This document shows positions 16,058 through 25,256 of a stretch of 64,000 bases of DNA, piece by piece. Both the position numbers and the translations under genes were made by a program. The notes beneath the pieces are model-generated. The model worked only from the letters and a program-made list of their open reading frames with translations, did no database searches and was not told the origin of the DNA. This DNA comes from Haliscomenobacter sp041740695 (GTDB taxonomy: Bacteria; Bacteroidota; Bacteroidia; Chitinophagales; Saprospiraceae), in contig NZ_JBGSLK010000043.1 in NCBI RefSeq assembly GCF_041740695.1, positions 95,403-159,402 on the forward strand, given 5' to 3'. How positions within the stretch are numbered: position 1 is the stretch's first letter; each line of letters starts with the position of its first letter.

Positions 16058-19000
16058 ATGTACAAAAAGTACGTGTTCAGGTACATAAGCGGCATGGCTT
16101 TGCTCTTGCTGCTTCCCTGGGTCGGCTATGCTCAAGGCAAGGTAATGCTCAAGGTCAATGGAATCGTCAAAGATGAGACTGGAGAGCCGCTCATTGGTGT
16201 GAATATCCAGCTCAAAGGCACACCCGTCGCCAGTATCACCGATTTGGATGGCAATTACACCCTCAGCGGAGAAGTAGCTGAAGGTGAATACAACGTAGTG
16301 ACCAGCTACATCGGCTACTCCAACAGTAGCCAAACGGTACAGGTTTCGGCCAGCAATGCCACGTTTCAACTGAACTTCGACATGTCGCCCGACATGCTCA
16401 ATCTGGATGAAGTGGTCGTTACAGGCAACACTTCTACAACTACACGGAAGTCGCTGGGCAATAACATCTCGGTGATCAATTCGGACAAAATCAAAAACTC
16501 GGCAACAACGAACTCACTAGGTGCCCTTCAAGGCAAAGTGATGGGTGCACAAATCACCCAAAACTCGGGTGACCCTGCCGGTGGGATCAGCATCCGTTTG
16601 CGCGGCGCCTCTTCGATCAACGGTTCCAGTGATCCGCTCTACATTATCGACGGGATCATCGTGGACAACTCTTCCCAAAACGTGATCAACCGCAACGCGG
16701 ATGCACAAACTACGGGTTTTCAGGCTGGTCAAAACCGCCTTGTCGACCTCAATAGCGCCGACATTGAGCGGATTGAGGTGTTGAATGGCGCTTCGGCAGC
16801 GGCCCTTTACGGTGCTCGTGCTGCCAACGGCGTGATTCAAATTTTCACCAAGCGGGGCAAAGCTGAAAAACTAAGGGTTGAGTTTTCTACCAGCCTCGTC
16901 ACGAGTGCCTTGCGCAAGGAAATCCCGATGACCACCATTGGGGAGCGTTTTGGTAAAAAAGGGAACGATCGTCTGGAAACCGCGCAGGATCGTTTGTCCA
17001 TTCTGCTAACCGTTGGTTTACCAGATGCCACTTTAACTTCACAAGGAGTCAAATTTGTCAAAGCCGGTTACACGCCTCGTACCTTGGTCACCGACAAATA
17101 TGCAGTAAAACGGTACAACTACTGGGATGACATTTTCCAAAGTGCCATGGGAACGGAAAACAACCTTTCCTTTAGTGCGGGCAACGACAAAACCCAATTT
17201 TACGCCTCCCTCGGCTATTTCGACAATGAAGGTATCTTGAAAAATACCAACTTCAAACGTTACAACCTCCGCCTCAACCTCGACCAAACCTTAAATTCCT
17301 GGGCAAAATTGTCCTTCGGCTTGGGGGCCAACCTCTCCCGCTCGCAGGACATGCCCAATGGCAACAACTTCTTTAACCCCATCTCCGGGGTGTTCATCAT
17401 CGACAACGTGTGGGACCTCAACGAACGGGATGCCAATGGCAACCTTCGTCAAGTAGAGCAAGTGCGCATCAACCCACTCAGCATCATCGAAACCTTTGAC
17501 ATCAGCCAGCAGACTTACCGCACCATGGGCAACGTCAAGCTGAGTCTTTTCCCAGCCAAGGGTTTGAACATCGACTTGATTGGTGGCGGCGATATCTACT
17601 CACTGCAAGGGAACGAATACCACCCACGCCTACCTTACAGCGGGGTTAGTGCCGACTTCTTCCCTGACGGTTATGTGAGTTTGGCCACCGACAACCTGAT
17701 GCTCTTCAACAACGACTTGAACATCACTTACAACCGTAACCTGAGCACGGCCCTGACTTCGACCACGATGGCGGGCTACCAAATTCAGTACAACCGCCGG
17801 CAGTACGCCGCACAGGATGGACGCGATTTGGCGCCGTTTGGCAAAACCATTGCCGCAGCCAATAACCTCTTCAACCGTCCGGTGCAAAGCATCTCTGAAC
17901 GTTTCATTTCTGGTGCGTTCATTCAGCAGACTTTTGGTTGGAAAGAACAGGTGTTCATCACCCTGGCTGGTCGGATCGACAAGTCTTCCGTTTTTGCTGA
18001 AGACAACCAGAACAATTTCTACCCCAAGGTTTCGGGTAGCTGGGTATTGTCCGATTACATCAAAAACAAAGACCTGATTTCCTCAGCTAAACTGCGCGCA
18101 GCTTACGGCCAGGCGGGTAACCTGACCGGGATTGGTGCTTACGATCGTTTTGACAACTACCTCTTGTCTTCGATTGGTGGTTTGGCCTCAATTACACCTT
18201 CTACCACTTTTGCCAACCCATCAGTGCGGCCTGAAAAGATGACCGAATTTGAATTTGGTGGCGATTTTGCCTTTTTGAAAAACCGCCTCAGCCTGAGTGT
18301 GAACGTCTACAGCCAGAAAATCACCGACTTGTTGTTGACCAAGCCCGTTCCTCCTTCCGTAGGCGGTACCAGCATTGTGACCAACGTGGGTGACAATACC
18401 TACATGGACAACAAAGGCTTTGAGTTGATGCTGAACGCCGCACTGGTGCGCACCAAAAACTTCAAGTGGGATCTGGGACTGCTGTACAACCAAAACCGCA
18501 ACCGCGTGTATGGAATCGATGGCGACTTCTTCTTCCTGCGTACCGGAGGTCCTCAGGCAGTATTGAATGGTCAATCTTTTGGCGCTTTTTACGGCACTTA
18601 TTACGCCCGCGACAACAATGGCAACTTGTTAAAAACCACCCAGGGCTTGCTGCAACCTGAACGTGGGGTACAAACTACTGCTTTTCAAGGCACCACCGAT
18701 CGTGGCGCAGATGGCCAACCCAAAACCACTGGAGTAGGTAGCACCGAATTGCGCAAAGTGATTGGTGACCCAACGCCAGATTGGACGGGGTCGTTCAATA
18801 CCAACATCGTGTACAAAAAACTGAGCTTCTACGTCTTGTTCGATGCGGTGATTGGTGGTGATGTTTACAACTGGAACCGCATCACTTCCAACAACGTGGG
18901 CTGGGGCCCCTTGGCTGAGCAGGAAATCCGGGGTGAAGTGCCTCGGGGTACCGTAGCTTCAGTAGCTGGCGGGATCAACGGTGGTCGGATTCAGGAAGAG

Positions 19001-19249
19001 CACGTGGAAGATGGATCTTTTGTCAAAATCCGTGAAGTAGCATTGAGTTACGAACTAGGCAAAGTGAAAGGTTTGTTCGAAAATTTCAACATCAGTATCA
19101 TTGGCCGCAACTTGTACTCCTTTGACAACTATCAGGGTTTTGACCCCGAAGCCAACTCGGCTGGGCAAAGTGACCGAGTCAGAGGCGACGATTTTGGCGC
19201 AGTTCCAATTCCACGCACCTTGATGGTTCGTTTGAATGGTCGTTTCTAA
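16058..19249 (+). CDS. SusC/RagA-type TonB-dependent outer-membrane receptor
   Basis: A 1063-aa TonB-linked receptor. The start at 16058 (MYKKYVFRY) gives a signal peptide ending GYAQG. A carboxypeptidase-regulatory-like domain follows (about 25-110; VNGIVKDETGEPLIGVNIQL), then the TonB-box region (LDEVVVTG) and plug (LRGASSINGSSDPLYIIDG, ALYGARAANGVIQI), then a long 22-strand barrel. With its SusD partner 18 bp downstream it forms an uptake unit for a large nutrient, probably glycan- or peptide-derived. No carbohydrate-active enzyme lies in the same operon, so the substrate is unknown. Confidence 0.95.
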   Translation: MYKKYVFRYISGMALLLLLPWVGYAQGKVMLKVNGIVKDETGEPLIGVNIQLKGTPVASITDLDGNYTLSGEVAEGEYNVVTSYIGYSNSSQTVQVSASNATFQLNFDMSPDMLNLDEVVVTGNTSTTTRKSLGNNISVINSDKIKNSATTNSLGALQGKVMGAQITQNSGDPAGGISIRLRGASSINGSSDPLYIIDGIIVDNSSQNVINRNADAQTTGFQAGQNRLVDLNSADIERIEVLNGASAAALYGARAANGVIQIFTKRGKAEKLRVEFSTSLVTSALRKEIPMTTIGERFGKKGNDRLETAQDRLSILLTVGLPDATLTSQGVKFVKAGYTPRTLVTDKYAVKRYNYWDDIFQSAMGTENNLSFSAGNDKTQFYASLGYFDNEGILKNTNFKRYNLRLNLDQTLNSWAKLSFGLGANLSRSQDMPNGNNFFNPISGVFIIDNVWDLNERDANGNLRQVEQVRINPLSIIETFDISQQTYRTMGNVKLSLFPAKGLNIDLIGGGDIYSLQGNEYHPRLPYSGVSADFFPDGYVSLATDNLMLFNNDLNITYNRNLSTALTSTTMAGYQIQYNRRQYAAQDGRDLAPFGKTIAAANNLFNRPVQSISERFISGAFIQQTFGWKEQVFITLAGRIDKSSVFAEDNQNNFYPKVSGSWVLSDYIKNKDLISSAKLRAAYGQAGNLTGIGAYDRFDNYLLSSIGGLASITPSTTFANPSVRPEKMTEFEFGGDFAFLKNRLSLSVNVYSQKITDLLLTKPVPPSVGGTSIVTNVGDNTYMDNKGFELMLNAALVRTKNFKWDLGLLYNQNRNRVYGIDGDFFFLRTGGPQAVLNGQSFGAFYGTYYARDNNGNLLKTTQGLLQPERGVQTTAFQGTTDRGADGQPKTTGVGSTELRKVIGDPTPDWTGSFNTNIVYKKLSFYVLFDAVIGGDVYNWNRITSNNVGWGPLAEQEIRGEVPRGTVASVAGGINGGRIQEEHVEDGSFVKIREVALSYELGKVKGLFENFNISIIGRNLYSFDNYQGFDPEANSAGQSDRVRGDDFGAVPIPRTLMVRLNGRF

Positions 19250-19267
19250 CACTAAAAAAGGTAAACA

Positions 19268-20584
19268 ATGAAACTAAAACATATTATTTGTAGCTTTTTA
19301 GCCCTGGCAGCCCTCCTCCATTCGAGTAGCTGTACCAAAGAATACGTCAACCCCAATGCCGCTACCAAAACTGAGGTATTGAGTTCACCTGATGGTTTGA
19401 TGGGCCTGGCAGTGGGTATCCGCCGGGAGTGGTCGGTAGGCGCGACGAGTGCCCTGTTCAATGTAGTAATTTGTAATGGACTCGCTACCAAAGAACTGAC
19501 GGTTTTGAATACGGGCAACAACACCCTGGCTTCTCTGGAAGCAGGCAAGGGTTCACTGAATGGTGCCAATTCAACCATGGCCAACCTTTGGACTAGCGCC
19601 AACCTGGTCAAAGCTTACGCGCAACAATTGATCGATAATTCATCAGTAATTGGCGACCCAGGCACCAAGGCAGGCGTAGAAGCCTACGGCCTGTTCTTTA
19701 AAGCACTGGCCATCGGTACCTTATCCCAGTTTTGGGAACAGGTACCCACAGAGGTCATTTCTTCCAATGATTACATTGACGGTCAGCGCCCCGGATTCAA
19801 ACCCCGCGCCGCCGCACTAGACGAGGCCATTGCCATCCTCAAACAAGCTGATGCAACCATCAAAGCAAATGCACCTTCGGCTACGTTTAATGCCAAAGTG
19901 GGTACAGACATCAGTTTGCCCAATGCCATTCAAGCCATGATTGCCCGTTTCAGTTTGATGAATGGAAAACTGGATGATGCACTTGCTGCTGCCAATGCGG
20001 TTAGCCCAACGGTGCTTTCAGTGTTCAAATACGATGCAGTGAATCAAAATCCGGTGTACCGCTCCGGTTTTGTGAGCAACAACGTCGTAGCGGGGGTAGC
20101 CAACTTTGGCCTCACGGGCGCTCTGGCGCCAGAAGCAGCCGATGCGCGGATTCCATTTTACCTGGGTGGTGCCACTTTGAGCAAAGCGACTGGGTTTTTC
20201 AAAAGTGATTTGGATGTAATTCCAGTGTACCTGCCTAGTGAAATGACTTTGATCAAAGCAGAGATTTTGGCGCGCCAAAACAAAATCGCTGAAGCCATTG
20301 TCGAGTTGAATAAAATCCGTACCAAGGCCACCGATCCGCTCAGCGTAACTGCGAAACTAGCAGCCTACAGTGGATCGGAAACACAGGCCGCAGTATTGGA
20401 GGAAATTTACAAGCAGCGCAGTATCGAGCTGTATTTGTCGGGTTTAAAGCTGGAGGATTCCCGTCGTTTCGGTCGCCCCGGCCCCACTGACCCTAACTTT
20501 GAGCGCAACCGCAATTTTTTCCCCTACCCCAACGTGGAACGGGACAACAATCAGGCGAATACGCCTGCGGATCCGGCGGTGTAA
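19268..20584 (+). CDS. SusD/RagB-family nutrient-binding lipoprotein
   Basis: A 438-aa lipoprotein (lipobox HSSSC, Cys22) with the SusD layout: TPR-like helices and a C-terminal stretch EEIYKQRSIELYLSGLKLED, the usual SusD ending (normally WRR, here SRRFGRP). It caps the SusC receptor encoded 18 bp upstream. It is at the short end for the family. The operon ends in a hairpin directly after the stop codon. Confidence 0.88.
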   Translation: MKLKHIICSFLALAALLHSSSCTKEYVNPNAATKTEVLSSPDGLMGLAVGIRREWSVGATSALFNVVICNGLATKELTVLNTGNNTLASLEAGKGSLNGANSTMANLWTSANLVKAYAQQLIDNSSVIGDPGTKAGVEAYGLFFKALAIGTLSQFWEQVPTEVISSNDYIDGQRPGFKPRAAALDEAIAILKQADATIKANAPSATFNAKVGTDISLPNAIQAMIARFSLMNGKLDDALAAANAVSPTVLSVFKYDAVNQNPVYRSGFVSNNVVAGVANFGLTGALAPEAADARIPFYLGGATLSKATGFFKSDLDVIPVYLPSEMTLIKAEILARQNKIAEAIVELNKIRTKATDPLSVTAKLAAYSGSETQAAVLEEIYKQRSIELYLSGLKLEDSRRFGRPGPTDPNFERNRNFFPYPNVERDNNQANTPADPAV

Positions 20585-20585
20585 G

Positions 20586-20698
20586 AGTGAAAAGTGAAGA
20601 GTGAAGAGTGAAAAGCAGGCTACCGCAGCGACTTTGACTTGGGCTCTTGAACAAGTCGCTGCGGTAGCTCACTTTTCACTTTTCACTTTTCACTTTTT
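20586..20698. repeat. Long intergenic hairpin, core family A (copy 2)
   Basis: Left arm repeats GTGAAAA/GTGAAGA (20586-20615), then core GGCTACCGCAGCGACT (20618-20633); complementary core at 20654-20668 and right arm repeats TTTTCAC to 20698. The right arm contains the pafA stop codon. It lies between convergent genes. Copies 1 and 3 share the core but not the arm word. Confidence 0.85.
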
Positions 20699-22309
20699 AA
20701 GTTTCACCCCCATCACCGGCTTTCCCGAAGCGCCATTCGGCGCATTGATGCTCAGCCAATCGGCTACTGTGGGCGCAATATCATGGACATAAGTAGGTTG
20801 ATTCGTTGTGCCGGGCTCAATTTTCCAGCCGTAGAAAAGCAATGGAACGTGGGTATCGTATTCGTAGGCTACGCCGTGGGTTACACCTTTGGGGTAGTCT
20901 GAATTGAGAAAGCCCGGCTCCAGACTGAACATGACATCCCCCGAACGTTTGGAATGATAGTTGTTTTGCAGTAAGTCTCTTCTGAAACCACTACAAGTGC
21001 TGATGTTGGCATTGAGTGGCACAAAGGCGCAGGCAATCTCTGGCCGAGTCAGCAGAAATTCAACCGTAGCCCGCTCTACATCCGGCTTGTATAATTTATA
21101 CTCTTGAATGAGTTTATGGTCAAAAAACAACTCCTGTTCATTGTAGATCGGCACCAGTTTTTTTGCACCAAAAAGTTTGGCCAAGTGCTGGTTTAGTGAG
21201 TCCTGAATGGCTGGGCCCATTACGGCCCATTTTTGGTAGCGGCGGTCACTCATGTAACTGCGGTTGAAAGGGGCACCGTGATCGGCACTCAAAAAAACCA
21301 GGTATTGGTCTTTCCCTACTTCTTGATCCAAGAAGTTCAGCAAGCCAGCTAATTCCAAATCCAAACGCAAATAAGTATCCTCCGCTTCGATGGAGCTGGT
21401 CCCAAAAAGGTGGCCCACATAGTCGGTAGAGGAATAACTAATCGCCAAAAGATCGGTGATGGCGTCTTTGCCCAGTTGCTCATTCAACAAAGCAGCCTTA
21501 GCCATTTCGGTGGTGAGTGTACTGCCCCAGGGCGAGTACGGCAAGTTGCGGATTTCCTCGGGTTTGTGGGGAAAGACCGGCTTATCTTCATTGCTGTATT
21601 TGCCTTCGTAAGGGCTATCGTCGACATCACTTTCGGTATATTGAGCCAGAGGTAGCAGGGGAGTCCAGGTTTTTTTGGCTAATTCCTGTGCCATTTTACG
21701 CTCGTTGAACTGCTGCACCCAGTTGGGTAACGTGTTGGTGTAAAAATTGCTGGTCACAAAGTTTCCGGTTTTAACATCCATCCAATACGTGCCATTGGAG
21801 AAAAATCCGGCAGGAAAAATTGAAGACCGATCCTTGAGAGCTACCCCAATTACTTTCGCCCGATGATTGGTGGCCAGTTTCAGCTCATCGCCCAGCGTAG
21901 TGACCAGCAGATTGCGGGGCGACATTTGCAGGGCAGCGTTGTCGGGTGCACCTACTGCCGCTACCGTTTTGTCTTCAGCGCAATACACCATTCGCTCCTG
22001 GTATTTGTCGTACCACATATTCCCCACAATGCCATGCACGGAGGGGGTGGTTCCGCTGTAAATGGTGGCATGCCCAGGGCCTGTTTCGGTAAAGGCGTAG
22101 GCATAATGATTGTTCCGACAGTTAAAACCCTGGGTAATCAGACGTTTGAAGCCTCCGCTGGAATATTTGTCCCAATAGCGGTAGAGGTAATCGTAACGCA
22201 TTTGGTCAACTACAAGGCCAACCACCAATTTTGGACGCTCGGCAGGCGTTTGCGCAACTACAAAATTGGCAAGGAAGAGTAGAGCAAAAAGAGCAAGGTA
22301 GCTTCTCAT
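20690..22309 (-). CDS. pafA: PafA-type alkaline phosphatase, secreted
   Basis: A 539-aa phosphate-irrepressible alkaline phosphatase of the PafA group, a periplasmic phosphomonoesterase. Signal peptide 1-20. Key residues line up with the described PafA enzyme at a constant offset of three: Asp35 (zinc; VVDQM), nucleophile Thr76 in TETGPGHA, Asn97 in HGIVGN, and Lys159/Arg161 in LKDR. The second metal site appears as SADHGAPFN. This agreement makes the call firm. The C-terminus runs into the repeat arm, which supplies the stop codon. Convergent with the SusD gene. Confidence 0.93.
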   Translation of the reverse strand: MRSYLALFALLFLANFVVAQTPAERPKLVVGLVVDQMRYDYLYRYWDKYSSGGFKRLITQGFNCRNNHYAYAFTETGPGHATIYSGTTPSVHGIVGNMWYDKYQERMVYCAEDKTVAAVGAPDNAALQMSPRNLLVTTLGDELKLATNHRAKVIGVALKDRSSIFPAGFFSNGTYWMDVKTGNFVTSNFYTNTLPNWVQQFNERKMAQELAKKTWTPLLPLAQYTESDVDDSPYEGKYSNEDKPVFPHKPEEIRNLPYSPWGSTLTTEMAKAALLNEQLGKDAITDLLAISYSSTDYVGHLFGTSSIEAEDTYLRLDLELAGLLNFLDQEVGKDQYLVFLSADHGAPFNRSYMSDRRYQKWAVMGPAIQDSLNQHLAKLFGAKKLVPIYNEQELFFDHKLIQEYKLYKPDVERATVEFLLTRPEIACAFVPLNANISTCSGFRRDLLQNNYHSKRSGDVMFSLEPGFLNSDYPKGVTHGVAYEYDTHVPLLFYGWKIEPGTTNQPTYVHDIAPTVADWLSINAPNGASGKPVMGVKLKK

Positions 22310-22454
22310 TTGACAGGTTTTTGAACAAAAAAAAGGGCTTCGAGTGTTTTCGCGGGAAAATTAGGGGATTTTTTGGGGAAAGCGCTGCTAGTCACAATCA
22401 TTTTGCTATTTGTTAACCTTCACCTCACTTTCAAAAGGCTTGGATGAAAAATAT

Positions 22455-22470
22455 TACGACAAATGTCGTA
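22455..22470. promoter_or_regulatory. BlaI-type operator 1
   Basis: TACGACAAATGTCGTA: 7-bp inverted arms with a 2-bp centre, resembling BlaI/MecI operators with a TACA-TGTA core. An identical copy lies 52 bp downstream. It sits upstream of the -33 element of the regulator gene. Confidence 0.8.
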
Positions 22471-22476
22471 GAAAAA

Positions 22477-22508
22477 TTTGCATCTAATTGAAAAGGCATT
22501 TATATTTA
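22477..22508 (+). promoter_or_regulatory. Promoter of the BlaI/M56 operon
   Basis: TTTG (22477-22480), 20-nt spacer, TATATTTA (22501-22508). It lies between two identical operators, the second overlapping the -7 element. The predicted start site is about 10 nt before the ATG, so the transcript would have an almost absent leader. Confidence 0.6.
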
Positions 22509-22522
22509 CGACAAATGTCGTA
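22507..22522. promoter_or_regulatory. BlaI-type operator 2
   Basis: Second exact copy of TACGACAAATGTCGTA, overlapping the -7 element and ending 4 bp before the regulator's ATG. Binding here would block transcription start, giving autorepression. Confidence 0.8.
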
Positions 22523-22526
22523 GACC

Positions 22527-22922
22527 ATGTCCAATGAAACCAATAACCAGCCCTCGGAAGGCGAACTGGAGATACTGCAAATCCTCTGGAAAATTGAGCC
22601 AGCTACGGTGCGGCAGGTGCATGAGTTGTTGAGTGCAAACAAAGGGGTTGGGTACACTACCACCCTGACCCAAATACAACGCATGTTGAAAAAAGGCCTT
22701 CTCAGCCGAATAGACCAGGAGGGCGGCCATTTCTACCGCTGTACCCTTCCGCAGCAACAAGCCCGGCAAAACCTGGTGGATAAACTGGCCCTACAACTGT
22801 TTGAAGGTTCGGGTACCCAATTGGCCATCCAGGCCCTGGGTTCCGGTAAAGTCAGCCAGGCTGAACTGGCGGAATTGGAAAAGCTCCTCAAAAACATTAA
22901 AGACCAGCAATCCCATGAATGA
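22527..22922 (+). CDS. BlaI/MecI/CopY-family repressor
   Basis: A 131-aa winged-helix repressor: SEGELEILQILWKIEPATVRQV is the family's N-terminal HTH, GYTTTLTQIQRMLKKGLLSR the recognition helix/wing, and the C-terminal helices dimerise. Members are inactivated when a partner M56 membrane protease senses a signal. The partner gene overlaps its end by 8 bp, and two identical operators sit at its promoter, so it represses its own operon. No beta-lactamase lies next to it; targets elsewhere could carry the same 16-bp operator. Confidence 0.93.
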   Translation: MSNETNNQPSEGELEILQILWKIEPATVRQVHELLSANKGVGYTTTLTQIQRMLKKGLLSRIDQEGGHFYRCTLPQQQARQNLVDKLALQLFEGSGTQLAIQALGSGKVSQAELAELEKLLKNIKDQQSHE

Positions 22923-24747
22923 TGCACTCATCCTCAGTTTGGGCTGGACCCTCTTACATTCCCTTTGGCAAATCGGGTTGCTCGGCCTTTGCACGCTTGG
23001 CCTGGAGCGACTCTTGCGTACCTATTCCGCACAATTGCGGCACCAGGTAATATTGTTTATGCTCGGTGGCATGGTGCTGGCCAGTGCTTACACCCTATTC
23101 CTGGAATGGCGGTATTTCGCAGAAGTGCAGCACCTTGCCCCGAACTTGACAACTGATTTTATCTCAAATGCTGCCAACCCTGTTTATACTCATTCGATTG
23201 ATAGCGGCCAAACCCCAGTTCCTTTGCTTCAACGTTGCAAATGGTGGATCGAAAGCCACTTGTATTGGCTGGTGAGCATTTGGGTGCTGGGGACGGCCTT
23301 TTTCAGCCTGCGTTTTGCCTGGAATTACCTGGCTTTGACGGTGCTGCGGCGGAAGAGTAGTAGCATAGTTGATCCCCAGGTTTTGCATTTGGTTCAAAAA
23401 GTAAAAACGAGCCTGGGTTTGCGCCAAAAAATCCGGTTTTACAGCAGTCCCACCTTGAGTTCACCGCTTACTTTTGGGCATTTTTTCCCGGTGGTCATTC
23501 TGCCTGTTGCCCTGCTTTGCCAAACGCCTCCGGCATTGTTGGAAGCTTTGATCCGTCACGAGTTGATCCACATTCGCCGGGCCGATTTTTTGGTCAACCT
23601 GTTGCTGGCTCTTTTGCAAATCTTCTTTTTTTATCACCCCTTGATTTGGGCGCTCAGCCGCCGCATCCAGGAGTTGCGCGAGGAGGCTTGTGACGAAGCG
23701 GTCCTGCTTTCTGGTTGCCACAAACTCGTGTACGCAGAGGCGCTCCTGTACTTGCAACGATTACATCACCATCAAAATATCCCCTTGGTTATGCAAGCTC
23801 AAAATCATGCTTCTCATTTTGCAACGCGGGTACGCCAGATTTTGGCCGGCCCCACTGCCAACAAGCCTCAGATTTTTACACAACACTGGAGTAGCGCTGT
23901 GTTGTTGATGCCCTTGTTGCTCCTTGCCTTGGGGCTCTTCGCCCCGGTTGCGCAAGCGGAAAAGAAAATACCTGCACCCAAAGTTAAACCTACGTTTGTA
24001 TTGCCAGAAAAACCCGAAACCGAAGCGACAAAGGCGACGACCAAACCATTGGTGAAAGATCCAGAAACAATTTCCCCCTCAATAGTTGTAGAAAATCCTC
24101 CTCCAAGCATAACAACCAGCACTATTGACAGTCTCCCCCAAAGCAACAATGATGCCGTGCTTAGTGTAGCCGCCGACCGAATGAATGTGTTGTACATGGG
24201 TGTGGATAACCCCATTAGTGTGGCCATTTCGGGTGTTTCTGCTGATCAGGTAAAAGTTAGTAGCCGGGATGTTCAGTTGATAGAAACAGGAAAAGGGAAA
24301 TTCATCGCCAAAGCGGCTAGACCAGGAAAGGCATCAATTCTGGTGGAAGCGCCGAATTATCGGCAAGAGGTAGAGTTTCGGGTGAAGCCGATTCCGGATC
24401 CCGTGGCTGTTTTGGAAAAAATTGGGATGATGGGTGGAGAAATCAGTATTTCAAATATGAAATCATTAACAGCATTGGATACCAAGCTGAGTGGTGTTGA
24501 CTTCGATGTGAACTGTGGTATTTTAGGCTTTAATTTTATCTTTATCCGTAAAAGAAGTAACCCTATCCAAGTTTCAAATCCTGGCACACTATTTAATGCC
24601 CAGATGCTTGAGTTACTAAATTCTATTGAAGTTGGCGATATGATGATCTTTGACAACATCCGCGCCAAATGCCCTGGAGATGCAGAAGGCCGCAAAATCA
24701 ATAACATCTCGCTCAAAATCATTGCCGATCCTGAGAAAAAAGAATAG
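22915..24747 (+). CDS. M56 (BlaR1-like) membrane protease with GldM-like C-terminal domains
   Basis: A 610-aa sensor protease partner of the BlaI repressor. Start at 22915 (MNDALILSL), overlapping the repressor. Four N-terminal TM segments surround the cytosolic peptidase domain with zinc motif HELIH (215-219) and a third ligand near E256. A further TM (about 325-345) leads to a P/T/K-rich linker. Instead of the penicillin-binding sensor of BlaR1, the extracellular part (about 420-610) resembles the C-terminal domains of gliding/T9SS protein GldM: MNVLYMGVDNPISVAISG, KASILVEAP, then a last domain ending IGEVGD-like/FDNIRAKCPGD. It may sense an envelope or T9SS-related state. Confidence 0.85.
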   Translation: MNDALILSLGWTLLHSLWQIGLLGLCTLGLERLLRTYSAQLRHQVILFMLGGMVLASAYTLFLEWRYFAEVQHLAPNLTTDFISNAANPVYTHSIDSGQTPVPLLQRCKWWIESHLYWLVSIWVLGTAFFSLRFAWNYLALTVLRRKSSSIVDPQVLHLVQKVKTSLGLRQKIRFYSSPTLSSPLTFGHFFPVVILPVALLCQTPPALLEALIRHELIHIRRADFLVNLLLALLQIFFFYHPLIWALSRRIQELREEACDEAVLLSGCHKLVYAEALLYLQRLHHHQNIPLVMQAQNHASHFATRVRQILAGPTANKPQIFTQHWSSAVLLMPLLLLALGLFAPVAQAEKKIPAPKVKPTFVLPEKPETEATKATTKPLVKDPETISPSIVVENPPPSITTSTIDSLPQSNNDAVLSVAADRMNVLYMGVDNPISVAISGVSADQVKVSSRDVQLIETGKGKFIAKAARPGKASILVEAPNYRQEVEFRVKPIPDPVAVLEKIGMMGGEISISNMKSLTALDTKLSGVDFDVNCGILGFNFIFIRKRSNPIQVSNPGTLFNAQMLELLNSIEVGDMMIFDNIRAKCPGDAEGRKINNISLKIIADPEKKE

Positions 24748-24762
24748 CCGCTATAAGCAGAT

Positions 24763-24800
24763 GGTTACAGCAGCTCGAACTAAGCTCAGCTGCTGTAACC
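24763..24800. other. 13-bp-arm stem-loop
   Basis: Exact arms GGTTACAGCAGCT (24763-24775) and complement (24788-24800) with a 12-nt loop, between the M56 gene and the GldM-like gene. No T-run follows, so it may be an RNA-processing or stability element within the operon. Confidence 0.65.
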
Positions 24801-24834
24801 AATCTCCACTTTCCGCATTATCCTGGAAAAAATC

Positions 24835-25254
24835 ATGCTAATGCTCCACCCATTCCAACTTCTCCGCAACTCCATGCTTTGCCTGGGCTTCATTTTTCTG
24901 CTTTTACCAACCATGAATTCCAGCAAACTACGATTACCTGTCGCTACGGTAGAAGCAGACATCACTTTTTCCGCCCTTCAAAACTTAAAAGCACTGGACC
25001 AATCTGCACCGGGGTTCAAATACCAGGCAGGCTGCCAAGTCAGAGGTTTTAATTTGTTTCTGCTGCGCAAAAAACAGGATACGCTGGGCTCCAACAATCC
25101 TGGTGCACCAATAAACACGAGTACTCAACAGCTGATCAGTATGGCCAAAATAGGCGACCGCCTGATTTTTGACAACATCCGCCTGGATTGTGAAGGAGGT
25201 GGTGCTCAAGGAGTCAAATGGGGGTCTTTGGGCTTGACGGTGGTACCGGATTAG
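24835..25254 (+). CDS. Secreted protein with stand-alone GldM C-terminal-like domain
   Basis: A 139-aa protein with an N-terminal signal/TM segment (about 10-28). The rest matches the last domain of the upstream M56 protein: C-x-V-R-G-F-N-L-F versus C-x-I-L-G-F-N-F-I, NNPGAPINT versus SNPGTLFNA, and GDRLIFDNIRLDC versus GDMMIFDNIRAKC. It is therefore a duplicated copy of that module, 87 bp downstream on the same strand. It could compete with or bind the sensor's extracellular domain. Confidence 0.7.
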   Translation: MLMLHPFQLLRNSMLCLGFIFLLLPTMNSSKLRLPVATVEADITFSALQNLKALDQSAPGFKYQAGCQVRGFNLFLLRKKQDTLGSNNPGAPINTSTQQLISMAKIGDRLIFDNIRLDCEGGGAQGVKWGSLGLTVVPD

Positions 25255-25256
25255 CC

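Noticed and set aside
22915..24747. Beta-lactam sensor (BlaR1/MecR1)
   Set aside because: No penicillin-binding SxxK/SxN/KTG set in the C-terminal part, and no beta-lactamase nearby.
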